Below are positions 30,887 through 41,782 of a stretch of 64,000 nucleotides of DNA, piece after piece. The stretch is from Pseudeuparius sepicola (taxonomy: Eukaryota > Arthropoda > Insecta > Coleoptera > Anthribidae). The stretch's first letter is position 1; each line of letters starts with the position of its first letter. A program made the position numbers and the translations under genes. The stretch is taken from NCBI GenBank assembly GCA_963920635.1, contig OY987307.1, positions 14,771,735-14,835,734 on the forward strand, in the 5' to 3' direction. Under the pieces are notes generated by a model, which saw only the letters and a program-made list of their open reading frames with translations, was not told where the DNA came from and did no database searches.

Positions 30887-31805
30887 TAAAGAAAAAATTC
30901 AAGTAGTTAGGGAATTACATAAACCAGCTCGAAAAAATTATCCACGTCGTCGAACTATCATTAAAGGTTTAGACGATTTGTGGCAAGCTGATCTCGCTCA
31001 GTTAGATCAGTATGCTAGTCACAATAATGGTTTCAAATTCATACTGGTTGTAATCGATTGCTTCTCTAAATTTGTTTGGTGCAGACCGCTCAAATCCAAG
31101 TCTGCTGAAGATGTTACCAACGCCTTCACTGATATCCTATCGAGAACTCGAAAGCCTCGCAACCTTCAAACTGATCAGGGCAAAGAGTTTTATTACTCTC
31201 GATTTCAAAATTTGATGCGAAAATTCAAAATTAATCATTACAGCACTTTTAGCGTCACGAAAGCCGCCATGGCCGAAAGAGTGATACGAACTCTAAAGGA
31301 ACGATTATTTAAGTATTTTAGTCTAAATGGTAAATTTAAATGGGATGATTATTTGCCTACTCTAGTTGCCGAGTATAATAACAGACAACATAGAGTGATT
31401 CAAATGAAACCTAGCCAAGTTAATAAAACCAATGAACAATATCTGCTTAAAAAAGTGTATAGTCACGTGAAGATTTTTAGAGGTAGAAAATTTAAGGTTG
31501 GAGATATTGTAAGAATAAGTAAAGAGAAACATGTATTTGCCAAAGGTTACTTGCCTAGCTGGAGTACAGAATTGTTCAAAATAATGAAAGTGCAAATTAC
31601 CAATCCACCAACATATTTGCTAGAGGATTTAAACGGTCGACCAATAAAAGGTGGATTTTATCGTGAAGAATTACAAAAGACTGAATATCCTGATGTATAT
31701 CTGGTTGAAAAGGTGCTTCGTAGAAAGAGGGGGAAGGTGCTAGTACGATGGTTGGGCTTTGATAAAGAGCATGATTCGTGGATCTCTGAGTCAAACGTCG
31801 TGTAG
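30879..31805 (+). CDS. Retrovirus-like integrase with C-terminal chromodomain
   Basis: 308 residues from the ATG at 30879 (the frame is open a little further without ATG). The DDE core shows LWQADLAQL (Asp), LQTDQGKEF (Asp) and AAMAERVIRTLKERL (Glu), with 33 residues between the last two; FILVVIDCFSKFVW lies between the first pair. A beta-rich segment (KFKVGDIVRISKEK) follows. A chromodomain closes the protein (VEKVLRRKRGKVLVRWLGFD, then SWISE). This is the Polinton integrase plan; it makes the 6-bp target duplication seen at the element ends. The canonical H2C2 zinc finger is not evident at the N-terminus. Frame intact. Confidence 0.92.
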   Translation: MHSKEKIQVVRELHKPARKNYPRRRTIIKGLDDLWQADLAQLDQYASHNNGFKFILVVIDCFSKFVWCRPLKSKSAEDVTNAFTDILSRTRKPRNLQTDQGKEFYYSRFQNLMRKFKINHYSTFSVTKAAMAERVIRTLKERLFKYFSLNGKFKWDDYLPTLVAEYNNRQHRVIQMKPSQVNKTNEQYLLKKVYSHVKIFRGRKFKVGDIVRISKEKHVFAKGYLPSWSTELFKIMKVQITNPPTYLLEDLNGRPIKGGFYREELQKTEYPDVYLVEKVLRRKRGKVLVRWLGFDKEHDSWISESNVV

Positions 31806-31821
31806 AGCTTCAAGTGGTACC

Positions 31822-32454
31822 ATGGTTGACAGCGGCTACGAATCTGATGGTAGCAATCATGAAGAAGTAAACAATGTAAGAGAAGATTCTCTGATTTTAT
31901 CATCATGCTTCACATTACCTACATATACTATTAAAAATGGTTTGAGTATTATGAGATATTTCAAACCGCAAGTTAATATCCGATCAACAGTGCGACGAAA
32001 TGTGATTTTGCTGGACTATTTGGAATGGAAAGAATTAGTGAATAATTTAAACAACTTTACCAACAACCTGGGTACCCCGATGTTTATCAGATTCAACGAT
32101 ATATTGTTAAGAACGATGTTGACTGCAGCTGGAGATCAACGAGTGTTGCTTGCAAAAAATGGTGTTTGCCAATGGTTTTCCATAGCAGAGGTTTTCGAGC
32201 TATTAAATATCGAACCATATGTATCTTTAAGGATAAGCTTTTTGATTAATTTTAAATTCTATGATTTTTACCTTAGTTTTTTAGATAAGGTCAATGAACT
32301 ATTAGTACGTAGTAACTACGGCATAAATGTAATGGAAATTGTATTTTTAATGTGCCATGCAGTATGTAGCATGGAAACATATTGCATTTTTGAACTCTAC
32401 TGTTATTATAATCAATTTTTGTTAGCAGACTTGTATAGAAGAAGGTTGGAATAA
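31822..32454 (+). CDS. Unknown Polinton protein
   Basis: 210 residues from ATG 31822, a start chosen because the frame upstream overlaps integrase coding. Acidic N-terminus (SGYESDGSNHEEVNN), then a globular part with WKELVNNLNNF, RVLLAKNGVCQWFS and a Cys-rich, aromatic C-terminus (CHAVCSMETYCIFELYCYYNQF). I do not recognise it. It is the last + strand gene of the left block and AATAAA-like signals follow near 32450. Confidence 0.55.
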   Translation: MVDSGYESDGSNHEEVNNVREDSLILSSCFTLPTYTIKNGLSIMRYFKPQVNIRSTVRRNVILLDYLEWKELVNNLNNFTNNLGTPMFIRFNDILLRTMLTAAGDQRVLLAKNGVCQWFSIAEVFELLNIEPYVSLRISFLINFKFYDFYLSFLDKVNELLVRSNYGINVMEIVFLMCHAVCSMETYCIFELYCYYNQFLLADLYRRRLE

Positions 32455-35400
32455 AGCAATGATTAAAAATATGACTTTTATTCAGGTCCCTCATCACAAC
32501 CCATATAGTGTAAGCAGAGCCATGACCAATCTGGCAACTTCACAAGAGAAGTGGTGGGGGTGTCAACCCAATCTTCTAGAATTTGAGACTTCAGACATTG
32601 CTTGCTAATTTTCTTACATTAAAATCTAGCATAAAATAGACTGACAACTTTATTTTCCAAATAAATATCGACTTTATTAAGACGAGTTTCAGTCATGAAC
32701 TGCCTTAACCCAGTCTGAAATATACAGGGTGATCATTTAAATGTGCAACATATGGGACATTTTTTTATTATTTGTACAATCAAAATATAGACATTGCCGA
32801 AAGTTGATGCATGTTCAGTAACATATAGATGCACTTAGAATAATTGTAAGTTAAACAGCATACAGGGTAGGTCAAAAATGTAAAAAGGCAAAATGTTTTT
32901 AAGAAAAGTTGTTTAGAATTAAAAGCTATACCTAAATACCAAAACATAACTGTCTAAGGAAAAAACTTCCTAAGAAAAAATTTTTTTTTCGACGATGAAT
33001 TTCCAGTTTCTTAATAAACATTTAAAATAAAAATTTTGCATCTTACATTAGAGTTTTAATATACACATTATTACTAATGTTTTATCATTTTCATAAGAAT
33101 TTTTGCGAAATTTTAAAGTTTTGTTTAAGGAGCTTCAGTGGCGTCGTTTTCCATAGTACTTGAGTGAATGCTATCCTAGTTATTTCGCGAAAAAGTCAAC
33201 CCTAGCCGCATGTGGTTGCTTCTGGGGATAGTCCTAGTATTGTGAGGGTGAGAATTATTATTATTATTATTATTATTATATCGTTGCATCAAACATGAAG
33301 TTTGTGATTCCCTAAAAAATTAAAAATCTAAGTTAATAGGATACTTGACAATATTTTTAATTGCTCTAAATTGTACTTTGTTTACAGTAGATGTGCCAAC
33401 ATCCTTATTTTTTATGATAATTAAAGACAAAGTTGCACAATTTTGTTCAGACTGAAATCTACCGTTTCGTCGTTCTATTGTCCAGAACACCAAACGTGGC
33501 AACTCTGTGCCTCTCAGGAGAAACGGAACTGTAACGTTGCCGGTACCCGTTTGCAATCATTCTGGGAACAAAGGCAAAATTGCAGTTTTCTATTCAAGTA
33601 TATTCAGCTTGTCTATGAATATCTGTTACTTAATGTATTGAAACCTTTGAGCTTTAACTAACGCAATTGCACACGCAAATTTTGTCACATAAAGACTTCT
33701 TATTACGAATATGTTCCGTATATTGACTCCTCTATATCAAAATGGTGTTTGTTTAAGCTGCACACGCTGGAAACTATATCCTTCATCTCTGCCACGTAGC
33801 AATTTAGTTAAAATATCTGAATACGGGACATACTATAAATATTCAGGTACCAATAATGGGGGAAATATTCGCGTATTTGGCAACGGTACCCGCCCACCTA
33901 GGCATCTAACCATATTCATATATCCACATGTCATCTAACACGTATGGTTTTCTGATCGGCAGATGACATCCCATGATGCCAACTGTCATTCCGTATCTCG
34001 CTAAATCAAAATATTAGTAGATAATATCTGTGCCATTTATTATAGTTTGTTATTAATATTTACTATTATATATTGTTTGCGGACACTAGGTTGTTAGATG
34101 TGTAAGGTAAGGTATCATGGACATATGGACCCTGAAAGGACAATCCGTAATACGTTGTAGTAATAATAAAGTATTATGAGTTATTAATAAAGAGAGAACC
34201 TCGGCCTAGGGACCATCTTGAAGGCGTGTTTATGAAGACGCCATAGTGCTTAGAAATAATGAGCTCGAATTCCGGACCTTAGGCCCAACCTAGCCCAAAA
34301 AATTTACAGAAAAACGATTGAATAAGTATTAACGAAAAAACCCTTCTTGACTAAAATTGTCGATGGAGGAAGGAATCAATCAACGCTAAAAGTGGTTTGA
34401 CGGGGCATCATAAGTCTGGGAGTTTGAGGTTAGAATTTTGAAATTCAAACTTTCCTTGCAACTTTCACTGCCGAATAAGGTTATGTCTCAGAAGACTTCA
34501 GTGGTATCGCTATGTTGCCAAATTGCCGTTATAAAACACTTGTGACGTCATAAGTGCTTTCCCTTCAAACTTCGAAGAAAGTCTAATAACTTGCTAATTA
34601 CGTAAATATATATTTTTTTAAATAATCGTAGGGTCTTAGGCAAGTGTCCAGGAATTGTTTTATCAAGTTTGCAAAATTTCGTCAAGTACCCTATTTTACA
34701 AATATGCGTGAATTTGAACAAAGTTATGCGAAATTGATATATTATTAGGAGGTAATGTTTTGGTATTTAGGCATAACTTTTAATTCTATACAACTTTTCT
34801 TTATAACATTTTACTGAATTTTCTGAAATACGGGTACTTTACTCTTGTACGATTTTTATATTTTTTGACCTACCCTGTATGCTGTTTGTCTTGCGTCCAT
34901 TCTAAGTGCGCCTAATATGATTATCAAACATGCACCAACTTTCGGGAATATTTGTATTTTCGTTGTGCAATTAATAAAAAAAAATCCCATATGTTGCTCA
35001 AATGATCACATTGTATACAATATTAGCAATATTTTTATTATCTATAGCAAGGGAATTATATAGAGCCGGAACTACATAACGCCACCTGTATTTCTGTTAA
35101 ACATTGGTTATTATTATTATTATTATCATCATTATCATTATTACTATTATTATTATTATATCCTTGCAATAAACATGAAGTTTGTGATTCCCTAAAAAAT
35201 TAAAAATCTAAGTTAGTTTTACAAATATGCTTGAATTTGATTAAAGTTATGCAAAATTGATATATTATTAGGAGGTTATCTTTTGGTACTTAGGCATAAC
35301 TTCTAATTCTAGACAACTTTCCTTAATAACATTTTCTGAAATAATGGTACTTCACTCTTGTACAATTCTTATATTTTTGAGCTACCCTGTATGCTGTTTG

Positions 35401-36565
35401 ACTTGCGTTCATTCTAAGTGCGAATAATATGATTATCAAACATGCACCAACTTTCGGGAATATTTGTATTTTCGTTGTGCAATTAATAAAAAAATCCCAT
35501 ATGTTGCTCAAATGATCACACTGTATACAATATTAGCAGTATTTTTAATATCTATAGAAAGGGAATTATATAGAGCCGGAACTACAATAACATCACCTGT
35601 ATTTCTGTCAAACATTGGTTATCTGGAGTATCCCGATGCTAATTTGTAGGTATCTATTTCTAACGATTTTCTGATCTGTAATTTCATTACATTATGTCTA
35701 CACACCCTCGTATTTACCATAATTCTCCGCTTCGTAGCGTTTCGGTACTAGCAGAGTACTCTAGCGGATATTTTCAGTACTCCCACGTCGCTACGTAGGT
35801 TATCGATCGACGCATAGGATCGCGTTGAAGCGTCCCTTAGTTTCAGTACCTACTAATTAAAGGGTTCTAGCGACACCGTCACACGACTGGATGTTGTCAT
35901 TATCGATCGTATGCGTTTCACTTCCCTAGAGGTTAGTTGTCTATATATAGAATCAGTGGCGGAGCTATGCATAAGAAAAATATTATCTGAATTGAGAATT
36001 TTATTACTTAGATAGTTTTATTTTAAGTTTAAGTATCTTTTTGTGGTATTGGAGTTTTTTATTTTGTTTGCTATGGAATATTTTATGTTTTTTATAAATA
36101 ATAAAAGGACTGATTCATTTAATGTATTACATACTTAGTTAATTTTAAGTTTACTTATTTTTTGTGATTTGGAGTTGTTTTTTATATTGTTTGGAATATG
36201 TACATTTTTTTATAAAAACTGATTCATCGTTATGGCAGAAGTTTACAATTTTCGAATGTCTCCTAATGTTCATATTATCTTTGAGGAGAGGGGAAACTTT
36301 TTACTTTTTGCTTATGACTCAAGGTACTCAAACACCGCCACTAGAACACTATTTTATGTTTTCTAGCAATCCCCACAGTAAAGTTTGAAAGTTGACTAAT
36401 ACCCACTTTGTATGTTTTCTTTTTAGCAAATTAGTTTTTCAATTTTATTATACAAAATATTATAAAATATATAAATATATACAATAATATACAAAATATA
36501 CAAAAAATATAAAATATATAAATAAATACTAAAAATAATATTTACAGGTTGTAGAACACATATTT
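32455..36565. repeat. Nested repeats in the Polinton's middle; no coding sequence
   Basis: A block at 32724-33030 is repeated inverted at 34740-35030 and again at 35272-35530 (the last two in direct orientation). Shared landmarks are CAACATATGGGA, GCACTTAGAAT, ACAGCATACAGGGTAGGTCAAAAA and CCTAAATACCAAAACAT. Copies 1 and 2 end in CAGGGTGATCA and its inverse next to TA, as for a mariner-type element of about 2.3 kb with 0.3-kb TIRs. (TTA)n runs lie at 33247-33280 and 35107-35160. 36430-36545 is low-complexity AT. No DNA polymerase sequence is detectable. Confidence 0.7.
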
Positions 36566-37089
36566 TTATATTTTACGTCGCACAAATTCAGCGAAGAACA
36601 TTAACTCCACTCGCGGGCAATGAACTGGTTTCCCACAACTCACGATGTGTCTTTCGCATTGCTTCACTTTCACACTTTCGTAGAACTTCTTTTGTTGTTG
36701 AACCAGAACGTCAAATTTGGGGCAGCCCAGAAGTTCTATATTGTAGCCTAGATGCTCGTACCCTGCTGCTTGCAGAAGATTCTTTTCGATCTGCCCGCCC
36801 TCATAGCTGATTAGATTCTTACCAGCAGATTCACCAAGGATTTGAAGTACTGCTATCACGTTTTCCTGAGGTTCATCAGTGTCACAGTCGGAGAATCTTA
36901 AGCCAAATTTTTCATAACCCAACGAGCACTGCAGGCGTCCTTAGAGGAGAGTGAGTTATATGACCCCACACGGAAGTAGCGAGAACTGACTTGGCGCGAT
37001 TTTAAATCATAGATAGCCAACTCCTTGGTAAGAAACTTTCCGTTCACTTGAAACCCGTCAGCGTCAATAATGTATCGTATACCCGACAT
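36566..37089 (-). pseudogene. Exonuclease-like Polinton gene, one frame break
   Basis: Two overlapping - strand frames, 37089-36898 and 36922-36566, make one protein of about 170 residues. It opens RYIIDADGFQVN, KFLTKELAIYDL, like the first motif (DxD/DxE with a following KEL) of DEDD-type RNase H-fold nucleases. Later come LISYEGGQIEKNLL, LGCPKFDVL, CERH and PVHCPRVELMFFAEF, typical of a family common in arthropod mobile DNA. The break is in the A5 run (36907-36911). TATAAAAG on the - strand at 37147-37154 is a candidate TATA. Nuclease function is inference. Confidence 0.5.
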
Positions 37090-37534
37090 GTTATAGAAAA
37101 TATGAAATTTTAATTTGGAACTAACAGTGAAAGCGTCCGGATCCCGCTTTTATATTCTTGATCCAGTATGATATAGTGGGAGCACCATCCCTAACATTTA
37201 AAAAACGTCGTTGATCTGGCAACGTTGCGCTTAGATATCTTGGTCTGCGGCGGCAGATGCTGGATGTTTATTGGATGCAGTTACGAAGGGGATCTCACCC
37301 TTAACTTTATTTCTTTAAATTTGACTCTTTGACTGGTTCAGAAAAATCGTGGTGGGAGACTAGTTGGGGAATATCTAAGACAAACAGCCTGTTGATTTGG
37401 CAACGCAGATGGTCTCATTGCAGGTTAATGGTAGCTCGGTGCAGTGGAAAGGGTTATACATATATACAGGGATCGTCATTTGGTTATCAATTTGAACCTA
37501 CAGTTTGATCAGTTTTTGTGTTCTGTGCTTCAGC

Positions 37535-39965
37535 ATGAAAACTAACACGTCAAGTCTACACCTGACAGCTGTAAGTAGAAATTTTTTTTACAAAACTTTC
37601 TTATTTTTAATAAATTGAAACTATTGAATTTAACTTTTGTATCGCCTTTGCAATTTATTACAGTACCTTCATACTTTCTATAAAAATTACATAATAACTT
37701 TTATTACAAACACTAGATCTTATTTACAGCGTCTTACAAACTCCGCGAAAACCATCGTTTTTCCATTATTTTTAGAAACTGATTTTTAAAGGAATTATTT
37801 TTCTGACAATGTGATAGTTTTAATGTTATCCCTAAATTATTACTAAAACAAGCTGTTTCGACCTGAACTGTTTTACTTGTCAGATGAAGTGAATAGTTTT
37901 AATAAAATATATCGGTTTGTTTTTATTATAAAGAGTGTTAAATTAATTTTAACAAACTTAGAAAACGATTCTGTTTGACATGGGGCTCATACTCTTTGAT
38001 GAGATTATAGTTTTAAGGTCTTAGCTTTTTGTTTTAGGAAAAATATATTTACAGAGAGTTACTTTGCAAATTTGAATGATTGAGAACCATTTCTGTTTAC
38101 TTAAAAAATTAACAGGTGTAGTTCTGGAATTACTACGGTTTTCTAGGGTTTTCACTAGTACTTGAGCGAATGCTATCCTAGTTCTATCGGGAAAAAAGTC
38201 GCAAATGATAACGAAGACAAAATAATAGTAATTGTTTCCGCACAAGCGCTTCTGCCATACTTCTAGTTTGAAGCATTGCGAGGGAGAGAATTATTATTAT
38301 TTATATTTTAAAACTGAATCTATTACTCTCACACTGTTGCTTTACTCGATGTATCATACCAAAATTTGTTATCAATATCTTTTGTAGTATTTAGAATTAA
38401 AAAATCAATAATTTTAACATGTAAAAAACAAAGTTTATTTAAAAAGAATCTCTCAAGGTGATGTAATTTCTGAATCCCCCTGTATATCCATACTACATAT
38501 TCCTATTAAAATTCTCAGACTTTAAAAGATGTAAATCTATATCTCTCTGGAATATGGTCTCATGTAAACCACTTATGCACATGTGTGTTCAATAAAAGGG
38601 GAGATTTTAAAATTGAGACCTCAAATTGAGACAGGAAAACATTCTCAGACCGTGGGACCCCCATGAGTATATGTCTAGACACATTTTTTTTGTTCACTGT
38701 TGTTTATAGCTTGCGATCCGTGGGAAGATCTCCCCCAAAATTATATGTGTCCGACAAAAGCTGGATTCATATGGGATTGTTTTTTATTTTTGGGCTAAGA
38801 TGAAACTACTCTGGGGTGATCATCTCCGCTTCAAAAAGATTTGAAATCATTAAACGTTGTGATGTTAACATACCTGTCAAAACGACATTTAATTAAATAA
38901 TGATCAAAACACGCTTTATTTGTGATTTTATCGAAAAAAGTTATTTGAAAATGTTGAAATTTTACCCCTATGTGCAGACAAAAATTCTGACAATGATAAA
39001 TTTTTTTAAAAAAATATAGTGGTCGGCAGAAAGTTGGAAAACTTTTTTATTATTAATTCCTGAGAAAATTTTATTCTCTATAAAAGTTGAGGCAACATTT
39101 CAAACTCAAAACGCCCACATCAAAATTTAAATATTTCTTCGGATACGAGGTAGATTCAATAAGTACCCTTATTTTTTAAAATACGGTCAAAAGTTACTTA
39201 CAAAAGTTGTTTGGAATCAAAGGCTGATGTCAGATTTAAAGTCATAGCCACCTAGTCAAAAAAAGAAACTTTTTGTATTTTTTCAACCACCCTGTGCGTT
39301 ACAAAATACTGCAAATGTAACTTATCACCGGTTAACAAATTTAAATTAATCTAAATCAGAGTTTAAAAATATTAAATTTTTGCAACTTTGTGCCGGTCCC
39401 TGTATAAAACTAATAGTTTTTTTTGTGTGCCATATTTGACTTTAGAACTCAACTAACATGGTTCCAACTTTTTGACTGTCACTGTACGCTGTACGTCTAG
39501 AGCCGACTCTGTTGTATAAAATTTGAACTTTTTAAAATATATTAGATTGGTTAAAAATATAGTATTATAAATTATTTTTTAATTTCAGCCAACTGACGCT
39601 GAAATTGAAGAAGCTGTTTCCACAATAATGACTCCTGTAAGTTTGTGTTAATAAAACATGAATCAGCGAAAAGACCAGGGGGCGGAAAAAATTTAAATTT
39701 ATTAAATGTCCTAGGATCTAAGCCCAGTTCTACGAAGGATGATGTTCGTAGCAGTCTTAGAGAATTGGTGGATGGACGAATTTCAAGCGTGAAAGAGGAT
39801 GTGAGAAATTCAGAGCGGGAGATGAGACGATTAAGAAAAGAAATATCAGTCTGGGAAAAAAAACTGGTAGCAACAAGAGAGAGCTATCAACGAGAAAAGA
39901 AAAAAAACGAAACCTATAAGAAAGAGGCTATGGAGATGGAGAACATAAAAAGAAAACTCGCATAA
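37535..39965 (+). CDS. Candidate spliced gene, three exons, coiled-coil C-terminus
   Basis: ATG 37535 opens a 12-codon exon that ends at a consensus donor (GCT|GTAAGT, 37571). A 48-bp segment at 39589-39636 follows a good acceptor (TTTAATTTCAG) and ends at a second consensus donor (CCT|GTAAGT); it is open and in phase. A third open frame reaches TAA after 39963; its best in-phase acceptor is AAG at 39722, giving about 80 residues rich in charged heptads (EREMRRLRKEISVWEKK). The first intron of about 2 kb is full of repeat scraps. I chose splicing because the third frame has no ATG. Function unknown; a coiled-coil adaptor is plausible. Confidence 0.4.
37571..39588. other. Intron-like/intergenic region with repeat scraps
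   Basis: AT-rich. 38145-38200 matches 33150-33190 (GTACTTGAGCGAATGCTATCCTAGTT). No open frame with recognisable similarity and no polymerase motifs. Confidence 0.45.
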
Positions 39966-40182
39966 TAATTATATAATGTACATATTTTAGATGTAAGTGT
40001 ATTCTTTTAATTTGAAATGTTTATATTTTATTTTAAAATTAAGTTTTCTTAGCATTAAGTGTATTATGAATATATTTTAGTTTATTTAGTATAATATACA
40101 ATAGATACATTTCTCTCGTTTTTGGGGATGGGAAAAGAAAAAGCACACTTCATATTTTCAGATTTTTATTTCTACAGAAACA

Positions 40183-40848
40183 TTACAGGTTCTCATTTTT
40201 TAAGAAATTTAAACACAAATTTCCACAATTTATTTCATTATAATTTTGATAAGAATTATTGTTATAAAATACTTCTATATCACTCCCTAAATATCGAATG
40301 AGTTCCTTTGGGGGTTTCAAATTGCCAAAGCTGTCAAAATATTGACACCTTTTCCCTCTTTTGCGATACGCCACCCAATGAGATCCGGAATTTTTCTGCA
40401 CATCCAAATTTAAAATGGCCGACTCATTTTTTCTCGGTTTTTTAGGTAGTGTATCTCTCATATACACACCTCTAAAATAAGGAATTCCGTGGGCAAACCT
40501 AATTAAATCTAGGTTGGATAAAGGTCTGTTGGGAGGCTTCATTAGTTTTTTTTGTTTCTTTAAAAAAAGACCGAAACCACGCCTACTTTTCCGCAAATAG
40601 AGTCCAGAACCGATGATCTTCGTAGCTTGCTTTCCATTCCCCATCAGCTTTTTTGTATTATTTACGTCAATTATAGTTTTAGCTATACTGCTAGCACCTT
40701 CGGCTATTGATCCAAGGGCACTCAGACCAGCTAGTAGAGGCAAAAGCGGAAGAAAACCTCCTTTCTTTTCTTCGAAGGGAATAATTCTAGGTATTTTTAA
40801 TTTACCTTTTCCACCAATTTTTTTAATTTGAACTCGTGCAGCCCTCAC
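40183..40848 (-). pseudogene. Adenain-type cysteine protease behind a minor-capsid-like segment
   Basis: About 221 residues without an ATG. The N-terminal third is basic, then hydrophobic and Gly/Ala-rich (GGFLPLLPLLAGLSALGSIA), like adenovirus pX/pVI-type precursors. The C-terminal half is the adenovirus-type maturation protease: catalytic His in GSHWVAYRKRG, the acidic partner in CQYFDSFGNL, and Gln and Cys in YQNYNEINCGNLCLNF. It would process virion precursors. The frame is open upstream only to a stop at 40878 and meets the phospholipase gene across an A6/A7 stretch (40868-40880), so in an undamaged copy the two were probably one fused protein. Confidence 0.82.
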
Positions 40849-40868
40849 TGCCGCTAAAGACGATTTTT

Positions 40869-41309
40869 TTAATTTTTTAGATCATTCAACTCATTGGTAG
40901 TATAGGATTTTTTTAGGGCTTTTTCAACCTTCTTTACAATGTCTCTTCTAAATGAAAATGGACGTTTCATACCCATGCCCAATTTCCTTTTAACCTTCAT
41001 TGCAGTCGTAATAAGCCAAGCGGCTGTCTTTTCACCAAATTTAGCGTCTCTCGATTTGACTCTGTCCCAAGCACGATTTTCTAGTTCCCAATCAGCCTTG
41101 TGTCGTTCTTCTAGAGATTTGCTTTTACTGTAAGCAATATCATGAATTCTACAGGCTGAATCAACGTTATTTATACCAGAATCACCTCTAGAAAGACGTT
41201 TTTCTAACTTTGTACCGGGACCACAATACTGGTAACCAGGAAGATGTAACTCAACCGGTAATTTGTCAATTAATGTGTTTACCAACCCGCTCCCTTTGAC
41301 AAGCAGCAT
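40869..41309 (-). CDS. Parvovirus-type phospholipase A2
   Basis: 146 residues from ATG 41309. The calcium loop is YQYCGPGTKL and the active-site helix DSACRIHDIAYSKS, with the catalytic HD pair; this matches the PLA2 of parvovirus VP1 and of some Polinton-like and adintoviruses, used to breach the endosome during entry. The C-terminus is basic (MKVKRKLGMGMKRPF). TATATAAG on the - strand at 41342-41349 is 33-40 bp upstream of the ATG. It ends at a stop inside an A-rich run directly before the protease frame; a fusion across that point is likely. Confidence 0.88.
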   Translation of the reverse strand: MLLVKGSGLVNTLIDKLPVELHLPGYQYCGPGTKLEKRLSRGDSGINNVDSACRIHDIAYSKSKSLEERHKADWELENRAWDRVKSRDAKFGEKTAAWLITTAMKVKRKLGMGMKRPFSFRRDIVKKVEKALKKSYTTNELNDLKN

Positions 41310-41341
41310 TAGATTGACTCAAGTTTATTCAATCACTCCCT

Positions 41342-41349
41342 CTTATATA
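41342..41349 (-). promoter_or_regulatory. TATA box of the phospholipase/protease gene
   Basis: TATATAAG on the - strand, about 35 bp before ATG 41309. Confidence 0.6.
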
Positions 41350-41390
41350 GGTTTAAAAAAACAACATACAAACAAATAATATTTTTATTT

Positions 41391-41492
41391 TCACAATTTT
41401 ACATTTCTAAACTTTTTATTTATCTCGTACATAGTAACCATCGTTTTCAGCTTTTTCAATTCCTCCACATGACTTCGCAGTCTCTCGTTCAT
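41391..41492 (-). CDS. Small coiled-coil ORF overlapping the TIR gene stop (ATGA), right copy only
   Basis: An ATG at 41492 overlaps the TGA of the 97-residue gene and opens 33 codons reading ERLRSHVEELKKLKTMV, a short coiled coil. The left TIR has lost this stretch. It could be translated by termination-reinitiation; the evidence is the overlap and composition only. Confidence 0.3.
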   Translation of the reverse strand: MNERLRSHVEELKKLKTMVTMYEINKKFRNVKL

Positions 41493-41782
41493 TCTTCAGA
41501 AAAAATAATATTAGTCGATTTGCCGACAGGGCCCAAGCTGGTTAAAAAGTACCTTTTGTTGTCACCATTCAAACTGTCAATTCGTTCTTGAGTTAGTTCA
41601 TCCGTAAACCGCTGGGGCAGAATGGTCTTGAAGTCTGCAAACTCCACAACCACCTTCTCTCCAAACTTAGTACTTATTCTCTTAAAACTCTGAATCTCAA
41701 ATTTTTCATTTACTTCCAAATCTCGAACGTTCACCAGATTTTTTAACAACAAATTCTTGTTTAAATTATTTAAGAAGGACAT
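41489..41782 (-). CDS. TIR-encoded small protein, right copy
   Basis: 97 residues from ATG 41782, the mirror of 25178-25471. Differences include GDNKRYFL versus GDKKRRFL and GKSTN versus GETTN. The TATA box and the TCAGT initiator are conserved upstream on the - strand. Confidence 0.7.
   Translation of the reverse strand: MSFLNNLNKNLLLKNLVNVRDLEVNEKFEIQSFKRISTKFGEKVVVEFADFKTILPQRFTDELTQERIDSLNGDNKRYFLTSLGPVGKSTNIIFSEE

Noticed and set aside
33247..33280. (TTA)n run as a LINE 3' tail
   Set aside because: No LINE coding sequence adjoins it; similar runs recur within the nested repeat and look like simple microsatellite growth.
40869..41309. Endogenous parvovirus VP1 fragment
   Set aside because: The PLA2 motif is parvovirus-like, but the gene sits inside the Polinton next to its protease and TIR, with no parvoviral Rep or capsid sequence.
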